From contig PITI01000410.1 in the NCBI GenBank assembly GCA_004325065.1, forward strand, positions 1 to 12,893: DNA of 12,893 nt, given 5' to 3'. The notes beneath the pieces are model-generated. The model saw only the letters and a list, made by a program, of their open reading frames with translations, was not told the DNA's origin and made no database searches. The translations under genes and the position numbers were made by a program. This DNA is from Hamiltosporidium magnivora. Its lineage: Eukaryota > Microsporidia > Dubosqiidae. Positions 1-9,063 of this stretch are shown here, piece by piece. Numbering within the stretch: the stretch's first letter is position 1; each line of letters begins with the position of its first letter.

Positions 1-286
1 GTAAATGTAATCATTCAACTTACGCCTTTCGTTATAAGTATGTTTTGTTTAAATTTTTATATCTCGAACATAAATTTTCACTTGTGTTTTTATGAATACA
101 CGATTATGATACAAAATTTGTTGAATGGTTAACACAATCCTAACAAAAATATTGATTCTCTCTAAATATTGAAAGGCTTAAACGGTTTTATTCGAATATA
201 CTGCACACCTTAAGAGATAGAATTAAATAAAGCATTTTTAAAACACCCAAGGGTTTATTAAGGGAATTTGCATATAGAATTTTTTT

Positions 287-790
287 TTGTTCTCCAAATA
301 GCTCCTTATACACATTTTAGACTATTCCGACGATCTGTATTATACATTCTCTATACTAAGAATATTTGGAGCGTTTCAAGCTGTTCTCCGTATTTCCCAA
401 TTCTTTAAAAGGAATACGAGCAATCATTTTGTATTAGAAATACAAGATTCTTAACAGGGTCTGCTATGGTTGCATTTAAAAAACCGTGCATTTCTCTGGT
501 AATATCATATGGAAATTCAAATTCAAATTCCTTAAATATATGTATTACATCATGGATTCCAATTTTGTAATTTTAAATTGCACTGAAGCAAGGCTCGGTA
601 TATTTCTCATCACAAAAAGAACAGCGGAAACGAATCCTTTCTAATGGAAGAATAGATCGTTCATAATTCTAGTCCAAACAAACATGCTTTAACCAAATCG
701 TGTTGTTCTATTAAAAAATGCTTCTAAGTCACTGTCGTTTCTTTTTTGCAATTTGGTGATTTTGATAAATAGCTCTCCACTGTTAACAAG
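287..790 (-). pseudogene. Decayed unidentified protein gene with CxxC motif
   Basis: Reading the minus strand from about 790 to 287 gives protein-like text in two alternating frames with few stops. The first part (about 780-711) reads LFIKITKLQKRNDSDLEAFF. A shift near 710 leads to a second frame, open except for two stops down to 405, which contains RFRCSFCDEKYTEPCF (about 594-641) and then EMHGFLNATIADPVKNLVFL. A further shift near 412 continues as RIPFKELGNTENSLKR and ends near KELFGEQ (287-307). The CxxC followed by a Cys resembles a small zinc-binding motif. An MCM-type N-terminal domain (a stretch before the zinc motif, then an I-x-I-x-D/E region and P-x-x-I) is a weak possibility only. 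No family is assigned. The relic has at least two frameshifts and several stops, so it cannot be functional. I see nothing recognisable in 1-286. Confidence 0.4.
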
Positions 791-1111
791 AAACATATGA
801 ATAGAAAATTAACTGCTTTTAAGTGAAATCTTCTACTGCGAAACTTCAATATATATTAAATTCGTATATATTTTGAAAATTTTAATCTTTATATTTTGAA
901 TTTTTAAAAAAATCGCTCAACGTAATAAATTTTTTCGCTTTAAAATTTTTGTACCCCTCTGGATTTCATTGAAAGTTAACCTCAAATGTTTTATAGAAAT
1001 ACTATCTAAAATTTTTGTTTGAAAATAAGATTGCATCTATTTAAAAGAATGGTAAGTGTTATGTGTTTTTTGATGTCATTAACACAGTTATAGGGTTAAA
1101 ATAAATAATTA
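791..1111. other. Intergenic AT-rich stretch, no feature seen
   Basis: No open frame of useful length, no recognisable relic and no RNA gene are visible between the minus-strand relic on the left and the GC-richer LINE-like relic on the right. Confidence 0.5.
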
Positions 1112-1666
1112 AACCTCCAACACCCCATGGGTGCTGCCTTCGATACCTACTTCCCAAGCCTTTCACCATACGGTGAGTAGCACATAAAGATTGGGCGGAA
1201 ATTTAGCCTTTGTTCGTTAATATTATTGCATAGACTTTGATCGTAGTTCAAAAACCATTCTGTATTGCCTAATGACTATGCAGCATCTCTAATCACGCTT
1301 CGCTTCCCGGACCTAATAAATTACAAAATAATAAATATCTTGGCGACTTATATGAAATCTTTCTAGAAATGCGATGTCATACTAGCAGATAAAACCCACA
1401 CCTAGTTTTCCTGCTTAGGGTGTAATTTTTGTATTTTCCAGGCGCCCTGTTTTATAGCCTAATTCAAAAGGCTGGGTTTCAAAGCTTTTACATGGCGATT
1501 ATCCACGCATTAATCTGCAGTCAGAAATCAGGTTACATTAAAGAACGGCAAAATATATTCGAAGAAAAAGTTTCACAATTTGGCAGACCTTTTTTCTCAT
1601 ACAAACTCCAATGACACAACCGAAAATGTAATTTGGCTTTATTCACAGCAAGAAATTAACCAATGA
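1112..1666 (+). pseudogene. Decayed non-LTR (LINE-type) reverse transcriptase fragment
   Basis: This stretch is richer in G+C than its surroundings (for example 1141-1200 is about half G+C). One plus-strand frame (codons starting at 1271 and onward) reads NDYAASLITLRFPD followed by DLINYKIINILATYMKSF (1310-1363). This resembles the LINE RT block normally written as YRPISLL...YKI...LA.RL. A neighbouring frame (1429-1614) then reads ALFYSLIQKAGFQSFYMAII, matching the later RT block L...L...GF...F...I..L, and continues through SGYIKERQN toward FGRPF, where GVRQG is expected. Order and spacing fit an RT with deletions. At least six in-frame stops and one frameshift make it a relic. The 61-codon open run at 1429-1614 begins with TTG and is only the best-preserved part of this relic. 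The YADD catalytic motif is not seen. Confidence 0.45.
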
Positions 1667-2613
1667 TCTTCAAAAATATTTCCCATAGTCATTGCCAAGT
1701 GAAAGTTTTTATTGTAGATATACACTCTCCCCTAAAAATCTTATCTAAAATTTTAAAAAAAGATGATTTTACAATAATCTTTTAGATAAACTTTTAATTT
1801 TCAAAAGGAATTACAAAAGATTTTAAGTTATAAAGTCTTGAAAATTCTAGAAATATATATTTCATTCTTCTCTATTCCTTTAATTTAGTCAAAAATGTAG
1901 TTTTTCTTGTTTTTAATTTGATTTGAATTTTAATTTTAGTCTCAATATTTATTCTATTTTCATTTTATAGGAAATACCTAATAAGATAAACAGAGAAAGT
2001 CATGTAACATTTACCGTGCTTTTTTTTATAGATTTTCGTCAAGTAACGCACGAAAAAATGACATGAATTGCGGCTTAATTGGATATTAAAGATTTTTTTT
2101 TACTAAGAGTGATTGCACTATGCATTCAGTTTATACTAGACTTACCCCTCTCGCCATATTCGCTTCTGGATCTAACAGCATTTTATTTTTTGATCTAGAA
2201 AGTCCAATCATTTACTTTCTTTAATCTTATTCTTGTGATTACTCAACAATGCACTTAAAACAGTTAGTCATAATTCTTAATATTGAAGATATTCAGAATA
2301 AATTTTTGGTTTTCTATCTTTCCAGGTGAACAAATAGGGCTTTTATATCAAATTTATTTTACGCTATCTCAAATTGCAGATTGAAATTTATTATCGTAAT
2401 TTCAGCCCGTAGAGGTGTACTAATATGGAATTTAAAAATCGTTAAATACAGAAATATAGAACCTATTTTTGTAGAAAAGTATCGCAATGATGCTTTAATA
2501 TTGTTTATTACAAGTATATATTTTGAATTGGAATAAGAATATTCCTGATTATAAAATCCGGAAAAAAGAATTAACTTAATTTTAAAAAATAAATTAAACT
2601 TAAATTTTTTTAC
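1667..2613. other. Long AT-rich intergenic region downstream of GAPDH
   Basis: About 0.95 kb without a recognisable gene or relic. It is the 3' flank of the minus-strand GAPDH gene. Read on the minus strand, an AATAAA hexamer occurs at 2504-2509, about 105 bases past the stop. In DNA this AT-rich its value as a polyadenylation signal is uncertain. A short inverted repeat lies at 1741-1789, and a 7-bp-stem hairpin (TTTTCGT at 2033-2039, ACGAAAA at 2050-2056) also occurs here. Confidence 0.5.
1741..1789. repeat. Inverted repeat, 10-bp perfect arms
   Basis: TTATCTAAAA (1741-1750) is the exact reverse complement of TTTTAGATAA (1780-1789), with 29 bases between. It could form a hairpin, but in such AT-rich DNA a 10-bp arm of only A/T plus one C/G pair may be accidental. 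No gene is adjacent. Confidence 0.4.
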
Positions 2614-3603
2614 TTATTTTTTAAGAACGTATTCCAGCATATCGACTACTCTATAAGAATATCCATATTCATTATCATACCAGCACAAAAGCTTGAAAAA
2701 AGTTGGAGTTAAAGCTATACTTGCTTTATAGTCAAATATAGAACTCCTGGAATCACCATTAAAATCACTACTTACAACTTCGTCTTCAGTAATCCCCATA
2801 ATGCCTTTTAATTCGCCTTCACTTTCTTTTTTTATTAACTCTTTGATTTCTTCAAGACTTGTCGGTTTTTCGGTTTTGACTGTAAGATCGACTATACTTA
2901 CATTAGCGACCGGAACCCTTATTGCCATGCCAGTTAATTTTCCATTTAAAGAAGGTATAACTGAACCAACTGCTTTAGCTGCACCAGTACTTGCTGGTAT
3001 AATATTTTGCATTACACCTCTTCCACTGCGAAAATCTTTTTTTGAGGCTCCATCTACAACTTTTTGAGTTGCAGTTGCAGCATGTACAGTCGTCATTAAT
3101 CCTTCAATTATACCAAATTTATCATTTATTAACTTAGCTAATGGTGCCAAACAATTTGTAGTACAACTTGCATTACTTATAATCTTCTCATTCTTATATT
3201 CTTTTTCATTCACACCATAAACATACATAGGTGCATCTTTACTTGGTGCAGTTATAATTACTTTTTTTGCCCCGCTTTTTAAATGTCCTTCACAGTCTTT
3301 TAAAGATATAAACACACCCGATGCTTCAATGACACCATCAACATTGTATTTATTCCAAGGTATTTCACTAGGAGATCTAAAGTCGCCAATAAACGTTTCT
3401 TTACCATCAACAATTACGGATTTTTCTTTTTTTTGTATTTTGCAATTACATTTACCAAAAGTAGAATCGTATTTTAAACAATATTCTACATAATCTGCAT
3501 CTACGAAAGGATCATTTATAAAAGGAACTTCGATTCCTCTTTTTGTTAGTATTTTAAATATTATTTTCCCAATACGACCAAAACCATTTATTCCTACTTT
3601 CAT
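2614..3603 (-). CDS. GAPDH: Glyceraldehyde-3-phosphate dehydrogenase (phosphorylating)
   Basis: Cytosolic glycolytic enzyme that oxidises glyceraldehyde-3-phosphate with NAD+ and phosphate to 1,3-bisphosphoglycerate, acting as a homotetramer (family knowledge). The 329-residue product is complete; the family is usually about 330-340. Visible motifs are the Rossmann NGFGRIG at residues 6-12, the NDPF turn with Asp31 that favours NAD, the active-site block SNASCTTNC with catalytic Cys147, His174 in [10 protein letters not shown], the phosphate-binding STGAAKAV at 205-212, Arg229 in GMAIRVP, and the C-terminal [14 protein letters not shown] at 308-321. Small departures are STFG where STHG is common and GYSYRV where GYSNRV is common; neither removes a catalytic residue. 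The start is the ATG at 3603, which gives exactly the conserved N-terminus. The gene is intronless and ends in TAA. No operon partner is near, and a 72-bp tandem repeat occupies its promoter region. Confidence 0.98.
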   Translation of the reverse strand: MKVGINGFGRIGKIIFKILTKRGIEVPFINDPFVDADYVEYCLKYDSTFGKCNCKIQKKEKSVIVDGKETFIGDFRSPSEIPWNKYNVDGVIEASGVFISLKDCEGHLKSGAKKVIITAPSKDAPMYVYGVNEKEYKNEKIISNASCTTNCLAPLAKLINDKFGIIEGLMTTVHAATATQKVVDGASKKDFRSGRGVMQNIIPASTGAAKAVGSVIPSLNGKLTGMAIRVPVANVSIVDLTVKTEKPTSLEEIKELIKKESEGELKGIMGITEDEVVSSDFNGDSRSSIFDYKASIALTPTFFKLLCWYDNEYGYSYRVVDMLEYVLKK

Positions 3604-3608
3604 TGTAA

Positions 3609-3636
3609 GGTTCCTATTTTTTTTATTTTATAAAAT
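3609..3636 (-). promoter_or_regulatory. GAPDH proximal promoter: TATA-like box and GGAACC near start
   Basis: On the coding strand an ATTTTATAAAATA stretch (3624-3636) lies about 21-33 bases before the ATG, followed by an A-rich tract and GGAACC (3609-3614) only 6-11 bases before the ATG. Very short 5' leaders and a short G/C-containing motif close to the start are typical of microsporidian genes (general knowledge). The same GGAACC recurs at exactly 72-bp intervals upstream. The roles are inferred. Confidence 0.4.
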
Positions 3637-3638
3637 GT

Positions 3639-3808
3639 GTTTGATAAAAACAACAAATAATATTATTTAAAATGATTTTTGGTTCCATACTTCAATTGCT
3701 AATAGTACGACTATGATAGAAATAGCAAATAATATTATTTAGAATGATTTTTGGTTCCATACTTTAATTACTAATGGTACAACTATGGTAAAAATAACAA
3801 ATAATATT
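3639..3808. repeat. 72-bp tandem repeat in the GAPDH 5' flank
   Basis: Unit 1 (3654-3725) and unit 2 (3726-3797) are each exactly 72 bp and match at 64 of 72 positions; all eight differences are transitions and there are no gaps. A third unit is cut short at 3798-3808 (CAAATAATATT). A weaker gene-proximal copy lies in register at about 3609-3653. It keeps GGTTCC at 3609, exactly 72 bp from GGTTCC at 3681 and 144 bp from that at 3753, and a similar TGATAAAAA tail. The array therefore runs up to the GAPDH start. It could be neutral slippage or a repeated regulatory unit. Confidence 0.85.
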
Positions 3809-4234
3809 TCATGTATTATATTTAAACCAATTAATTTTTATTGATAAGAGATTGTATTTCTAGATCAACCTAAATGAAGAAATACAAACAAAAGTATTTT
3901 AATAGGTAATTTTCAACTAATTTATAATTGTATAATAACAACCTGATACATCTTTAACACGAATCATCACCTTATATTAAATTTTAGACATCTTTAAATT
4001 ATTAACCTGTTAACTGCACGATTCCTATTTAAAGTCCTTTGCTAATTGTGTGTTTAAATTCACCAATAATGTGTATACGCCATTCACAGTGTGAAGTATA
4101 TAACTATATATGATAAAATATACAGCAAAACTGTAAAATATATACTTAATGGATAAAATAAGGAATTTTAAAGAAGCGTTCACAAACAAAAATTGATTGA
4201 AAAAATATATTTTTCAAATTAAAAAATAATAAAT
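3809..4234. other. Intergenic region between GAPDH and the transposase relic
   Basis: No gene is seen. A near-palindrome TTCACAGTGTGAA lies at 4083-4095. It overlaps a 9-bp inverted pair, AAGTATATA (4094-4102) and TATATACTT (4139-4147), that encloses a small TACAG/CTGTA stem. An ATG at about 4152 opens a 15-codon frame (MDKIRNFKEAFTNKN) that may be the original N-terminus of the transposase relic that follows, but this is speculative. Confidence 0.4.
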
Positions 4235-5136
4235 ATGGAGTATGTAATTTTGAAGATACAAGATCTGACCAAAAAATATCTTGAAATAGAATCTGTAATT
4301 TTATGAAAATGTATATTGCCATTACAAATATTAGAATTTAACTATTTTTAGGAACTTATGATATAAATGGAAATATCCAAATATCTATGTTGGTATTAAT
4401 AGGATATAGCATTTTTTCAAGACATATACCAAGATCTTACATATTTTTATGGAAATTCAAAAATTTTTCCAAAAGGGTAATTTCTTTATTCATATATTTA
4501 TTAGACATGAGTTCAATGATGAAATGTAGAAAAAAAATAATTAATAGATTTTTTTTAAGAAAATGGATTGATATTGAAGTTAAGCCAACTGTGAAACTCA
4601 AATATGAAAACATCTTCGCAAAATTATGTCGATTTCACTATTTATAGAAATAATTATGTTTATTAATATTTGATACACGGATTGTCAACAATAAAAATGT
4701 AAAAAAAGCTGAAGATAAAAGGTTTTTATTGCTAATAAAATAACTAAATTAGAAATTGCTGGGGATGCACAATAGAATTAAGCAAAATATTAAGGCCAGT
4801 TGAGTTTAGAAGCAGCAATTTAACTTTTAGGAAAAAATATTTAAAATTCGAAAACTAATGTAACATTTTTGTGTGTTGAGTAAATTTTTGAGATGTAAAA
4901 GCAAAATTCAAAAAAAAGATAAGAAAAATTTCCAAAATCAGGTTTTTGTATATAAATCTATAAGCTACTGCTGATATTCTTTTTTCATGGAACTAATGGA
5001 TTTGATCGGATAATAAGAGCCAATAAACTAGGTTTGGAAATATCAATTGAACTTAAATTAAATTTCAAAAAATAGAATGATATACTTTTAAAATAAAATT
5101 ATAAATTTTCTTTTACATAATATAGAGCACGTGCTT
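4235..5136 (+). pseudogene. Decayed Merlin/IS1595-type (ISXO2-like) DDE transposase
   Basis: These transposases have an N-terminal zinc ribbon followed by a DDE-type catalytic core. Remnants appear in the correct order on the plus strand. QDLTKKYLEIESVIL (4262-4303 region) matches the leading helix. A second frame gives YCHYKY (4314-4331) and YKWKYP (4362-4379), like the CxxC...Y.W.C zinc ribbon, ending in HFF at 4410-4418. After a shift at a six-T run (4412-4417) come IFSRHIPRSYIFLWKF and then TVKLKYENIFAKLCRFHYL, ending at 4647. LEIAGDAQ at 4749-4772 sits where the first catalytic Asp is expected. GTNGFD at 4989-5006 matches TDGF with Asp changed to Asn, followed by LGLEISIELKLNF. HNIEHVL (5116-5136) sits at the IE.xW block. 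Many stops and at least three frame changes leave it dead. The 86-codon ATG frame at 4387-4647 is only part of this relic. Confidence 0.6.
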
Positions 5137-5489
5137 GTGGTAAGCTGTTTGAATAGAATACATATTTCGCAGGAATACTCTGGCGGAAAGTCTAGGAAAA
5201 TGCGCTGGATGTTTATATAATAGTGTTAGGATTAATATCAAATTGTTGATATAACTAAAATAAAATTCAAAATATCAAAGTAATTTACTTCTTAAAACTT
5301 TATGTTAAAATGGTGGCATTAAAATAGCAGATTTAAAAGCTATACATTGTAAACCCTGATAATTAAATGATCAATTTTAAATATAAAAGAGGTTTCTGAT
5401 TATTTACTTTCCTTTCAGTATGATATTTTCCACTATAACACTACGAAAATTCGCATCAGATAAGTTAAATATATACTTCGATTCTTTAA
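5137..5489. other. Spacer between transposase relic and gypsy relic
   Basis: No intact gene is seen. The first part may still belong to the C-terminus of the Merlin-type relic. An 8-bp inverted pair, CAGATAAG (5457-5464) and CTTATCTG (5518-5525), spans the right boundary and the end of the gypsy relic; its meaning is unknown. Confidence 0.35.
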
Positions 5490-7615
5490 GTACTCTTTTT
5501 TATGAACATTGACACATCTTATCTGAAAATTTGCCCTTAGTTGAGACCGCCAACATGCAATCGGCGAAATTTTTACTGTAGAGCCATAAGGTTTAGACTA
5601 GATGATAGCCTGCCAACTTAATAGGTTTGAATCAATTGTACTACTTTTATTTTGAGATTTAGCCTAATGAGTTCTAAGAAAAGCCAATCTATTTAGCCTA
5701 GCCTGTTTTTAATGTAGTTATAGGTGCCTCGGCAAAAAAAATAACTATAAGATAAAGAAAAAATTTTAAATTTTTCTGCATTCTTTTTCGAATGGCTATA
5801 TAAGATGAGATTATTCTAAGGTTTGGATTTAAGCTTAAATATTTTTAGCATAATCAACAGAAAACTTTTCTGTTCTAATTAAATACTATTTCAATTGATT
5901 TTTATTCTGTTGCACAAAAGAAACAAACATATAAAAAGTGCATATCTTTAATAATAGCATCTCACGTGCATAATTCTTGCTTTAACATTGATATAGGCCT
6001 ACCGTTTTCAGTGTAGCTCTTTTTACATTCAACAGAAATTTAAAAGATGTTGTAGCATTATAAAACTAAAAATAATGTAGCGAGCACATGATCAATTTGC
6101 AAGCATCGATAATTTTAATCTAATATTTAAGATAAATATGGGATCTCTACTGTAACAGATCGCGAAGAATATAAAAAGATCCGGATCGTTATTTTATAGT
6201 AAGTAAATGTTCCCAGTAATCGGTATTTTACCTAGAATATTTAGAATAGTTATCTAAACGCTAAGATGAACACTCACAAAGAATATTAAACTATATACTT
6301 AAATTCACCGGTGTGATGGAATAAATTGTTATAAAGAAAAACGATCAATCAACCTTATAAATTCATCTTTACCTAAAATTGTTCTGTCATGTAAAAAATT
6401 TGCTCTTTGATAAGATATATTCACAGAATTTGTAACTTTAGCAGTTTCACCACTTCTTTCCTGTCTAATCTGTTAATATCTTTATATTATATACATTTGC
6501 AAACAATAAAGTTCCCCGTTAAGATATCGCTTTGTGGAACAATGAAACTGTACTATTTTTTCTTTTTGAAAAAATGAATCTCTATTTTTGAGTTCCTAAT
6601 TATAATTGACGCCTCAATTTTCCGATACAAAAGCCATCGTTCGAATTAGTTGACAGTCAGTTTTTGACCTGGATTCGTTTTGAACGGTGGAGCTAAATAA
6701 ATTATTGGAAATAAATTCGTTTTATCTCAAAGTTACAGATATTTTTCTGGGTCGAATTGATCGAAACAAAATATTTTTATCGTATGATGAACATTATACA
6801 TCAAATTAGATTTTTAGAACTCCTCATTCTCCAAAAAGGTATAGTAAGACTATAGTTTTTTGGTTTTCCCCCCTGTAATTCTATTCTTTCTCTCGTCAAA
6901 ACTATCTTCACAGGAAAAAAAATGTTTCTACCGAAATATTTTTATCGCTTAATCTTTCCTTATCTTACTCTGATACGTAAAAATTTTCGGATTCCCTCTC
7001 ACTCCGAGTAGACATTTTAATACACCACTGCTATTCTTATCGGATGCATCAAAAACAGCGAGAAATGTCTGAGCGCCATGACATGAAAAATTGTTTTGGT
7101 ACTTCAACTGCTATTCGAATCGCTCATTCCTTAAAAACAAAGCCTAGATAAATTTGTAGTTTATTTTTTCGTATCATGATAAAATCGAGAGAAAGTAAGT
7201 GCCATAACGATTTTCGCTTTGCAAAGAAAATTAATTTACTGACCCGGATTCGTTTGTATTTATTTATACGTTAAAATTCATCCTATCTCAATATAGATTT
7301 ATAAAAGTATCTACTTCTATTTGTTCCAGTCTTTACAAACAAATTTGAGCTGAGTTTGCATGCTATTTATTGAAGTATAGCCTTTTTTCAAGATTATATT
7401 AACAGCTAGAGCCTAAATAGTTAAAAAAAAGAGTTAAGCAATATATAAAAAAATGAAATTCTTATTTATTGAGGAAATATTACATTGGAAATAATTTTTT
7501 ATTTTTCAATGAGATGTTTAACAAATAAAATAAATATTCTAATCCATCATTCTTTTTTTATAATTAAAGGTGAATATATTTTTTTAACGACGAGTATATA
7601 CGTCAACGTTGTGAA
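5490..7615 (-). mobile_element. Decayed Ty3/gypsy LTR-retrotransposon pol (RT, RNase H, integrase)
   Basis: Read on the minus strand, pol domains appear in the canonical order. RT palm start: FTTLTYILVVKK (from 7615), with the expected FTTLDL Asp lost. YILLN near 7415 sits where YIDD belongs. RT thumb: LKKGYTSINSMQTQLKF (within 7326-7394), then ALTFSRFYHDTKK (7164-7205), like GL..YYR.F. RNase H: QTFLAVFDASDKNSSGVL around the catalytic Asp (FDASD at 7039-7053), followed by GNPKIFTYQSKIRKD (to 6952). The RNase H tail reads FERWLLYRKIEAS (6607-6645). The integrase core has GKDEFIRLIDRFSL, ending at 6332. The C-terminal GPY/F-like part has AFLRTH (5667-5687), WQAII.SKPYGSTVKIS (5565-5615) and CVNVHKKEYLK (about 5493-5513). 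Stops and frameshifts are scattered throughout. Protease, gag and LTRs were not found; the left and right ends are approximate. Confidence 0.75.
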
Positions 7616-8549
7616 ATAAAATCTAGGATGACGAATATGATTTCTAAACACATTAAATGTTTAATTTTTTCGGTTTTGTGGTTTCAATTTTATTCATTCA
7701 TCTTATTTCTAAATGTTATTTTATGTAGAAATGATGAAGAGATGATAACTACTTCAAAATTTTCCGCCATATAATTATTAGGTAGAGTTAGTCATAAACG
7801 CTTGTTTTAAATTCTTTGTAGGCTGCGAGATACATTAAATTCTAGCTTTTTCGATATTAATATGTATAAGAAGAGGATGTTTGCAAAATATGAAACCTTT
7901 TCAACAGGAAGGCTGTGCTTTTTTATGTAACTAGATGGTAAAACACAGTTCAAATTGTGATTTTTTTTTATTTTAAAGTGTTGAAATCTAGCGTGGCTTA
8001 CTAGTTTAGAATACATGGCGCTGGAATATACAGAAAACATACTTCCTTATTCCGGTTATCTTGTAACTCTCGGTGTTAAGAATGAACAGATGGAATACCA
8101 ACGTATTCTGTCTTTGATCAATATTCTAGAATCTTCTAGGTTAAAGAGAGCATACACATAAAAAATTCAATAAAGTCAAGCGCAGCCTATATTTTTTTAG
8201 TATGTTATTGTTACACTTATATGGACCGCATCAAGTTGCGAGATATATCTTAACTAAGAGTACTTTCAGTTTGGAGGGCAAGATGTAAGTGGTACAACAC
8301 ATGATCTTGGGAGGGGGGAGTGATTGAGAAAGTGTAACCTGCATCAGACCTCAAGCAACATTAATTAACAATTTGAGGTACTTATTTACTAATTAAATGG
8401 GTTCTACTTTTTTTAAGATTAAATGATTCTAGATTTATGTATCCTGAGGAACACTGAATGAGTTTAGGAATCGTAGTTATCATTTAAATCCAGAACTACT
8501 TTGTTTCGGTATAAACAGTATGGAATGTGTCTTTTTTATTTAAGATTGT
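7616..8549. other. Region upstream of the gypsy relic, no gene identified
   Basis: If the gypsy element was once complete, its RT N-terminus, protease, gag and 5' LTR should lie here on the minus strand, but I recognise none of them. A minus-strand ATG frame of 77 codons (7807-8040, MFSVYSSAMYSKLV...) has no recognisable motif, and a run of this length is expected by chance at this A+T content. A GC-richer patch (8271-8350) contains a G-run and is followed by a 7-bp inverted pair, ACCTCAA (8348-8354) and TTGAGGT (8373-8379). Confidence 0.4.
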
Positions 8550-9063
8550 ATGTTTATCAAATTAACTATTTCAAACAATAAGATAATTAAATTCTTGAAT
8601 CAACATAACATAAGAGTACTTATACATTTAATTAAAGATAATTTAAAGAACAAAATTTGCTTACATTGCATATTAGAGACCAAATGATGCTAGTTATACT
8701 AGAAATCAAGAACTGATACATATAATCTTGCCTGTTTTAAAGTCAAGGATATTCAAATGGATAAATCTGGGGTGTAAGAAGGCAGTTAGAAAAAAATGTG
8801 TAAATTTTCAAGAGTTTTCGAATGCTCAATTCATTTCAAAAAAATATAGCTTTTCTTGTAATCCATTCCAAAAATCAGAAAGTTATGAAGCTGCTAGCTT
8901 AAAAATACAAAAAATACGCATACGCATACTAATACAGCGAAGAACCAGCTTCTTATCTATCAACTAAAAGTACTTTAGAAGAAAATAAAATCAAAAATAA
9001 GAAACTGTAATTACATTTCATAGATTAATACTGGATGAAATTTATGAATATCAGAAAAAATGA
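8550..9063 (+). pseudogene. Second decayed Merlin/IS1595-type transposase, N-terminal half only
   Basis: An ATG at 8550 opens 45 codons (to 8684) ending KNKICLHCILETK. IIKFLNQHNI followed by CLHC (8658-8669) matches the leading helix and first CxxC of the zinc ribbon. After a frame change, a 97-codon run (8677-8967) has no in-frame ATG. It contains FKWINLGCKKAVRKKCVNF, which fits W.C..CKK..SIRK..FF with the first Cys lost, then EFSNAQF and SYEAASLKIQK, which fit the helix-turn-helix region. In the same frame, past three stops, 9001-9060 reads ETVITFHRLILDEIYEYQKK, matching the T-I/V-x-x-W-x-x-x-x-R-x-x block just before the DDE core. The core itself is absent, so the copy is truncated. A short (ATACGC) repeat at 8914-8929 lies inside it. 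It parallels the relic at 4235-5136 but the two are too diverged to align as DNA by eye. Confidence 0.55.
8914..8929 (+). repeat. Short tandem repeat (ATACGC), 2.7 copies
   Basis: ATACGCATACGCATAC is a 6-bp unit repeated in frame within the second transposase relic; it reads as alternating Ile-Arg. It probably arose by slippage after the gene died. Confidence 0.7.

Noticed and set aside
1429..1614. Plus-strand frame starting at TTG as a functional small protein
   Set aside because: Non-ATG start in a eukaryote; better explained as part of the decayed LINE reverse transcriptase.
2801..3067. Plus-strand open frame of 88 codons
   Set aside because: It lies entirely inside GAPDH on the opposite strand and is a shadow of that gene.
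4387..4647. 86-codon ATG frame as an independent gene
   Set aside because: Upstream and downstream frames carry the rest of the same transposase; the ATG lies inside the zinc-ribbon region.
4093..5479. Possible terminal inverted repeats GAAGTATATA / TATATACTTC bounding the first transposase relic
   Set aside because: The spacing of about 1.4 kb suits a Merlin element, but the 10-bp match is AT-rich, breaks off at once, and no flanking 8-9 bp duplication is present.
5600..5650. tRNA-like T-loop (GGTTTGAATC near 5624)
   Set aside because: The flanking bases do not pair into a T stem and no acceptor or anticodon arms can be formed.
6666..7300. Apparent diverged direct repeat (GACCTGGATTCGTTT at 6666, GACCCGGATTCGTTTG at 7241)
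   Set aside because: Both lie inside the gypsy relic at non-equivalent domain positions and similarity fades after about 15 bases plus a TATCTCA; likely coincidence.
7807..8040. Minus-strand ATG frame of 77 codons as a gene
   Set aside because: No motif or family resemblance; with stops roughly every dozen codons by composition, one or two runs of this length are expected by chance in six frames of this window. It could belong to the gypsy relic, but I could not match it to RT, protease or gag.
8728..8967. Plus-strand frame starting at TTG as a functional small protein
   Set aside because: No in-frame ATG; the frame continues upstream to 8677 and fits the middle of the truncated Merlin-type transposase.
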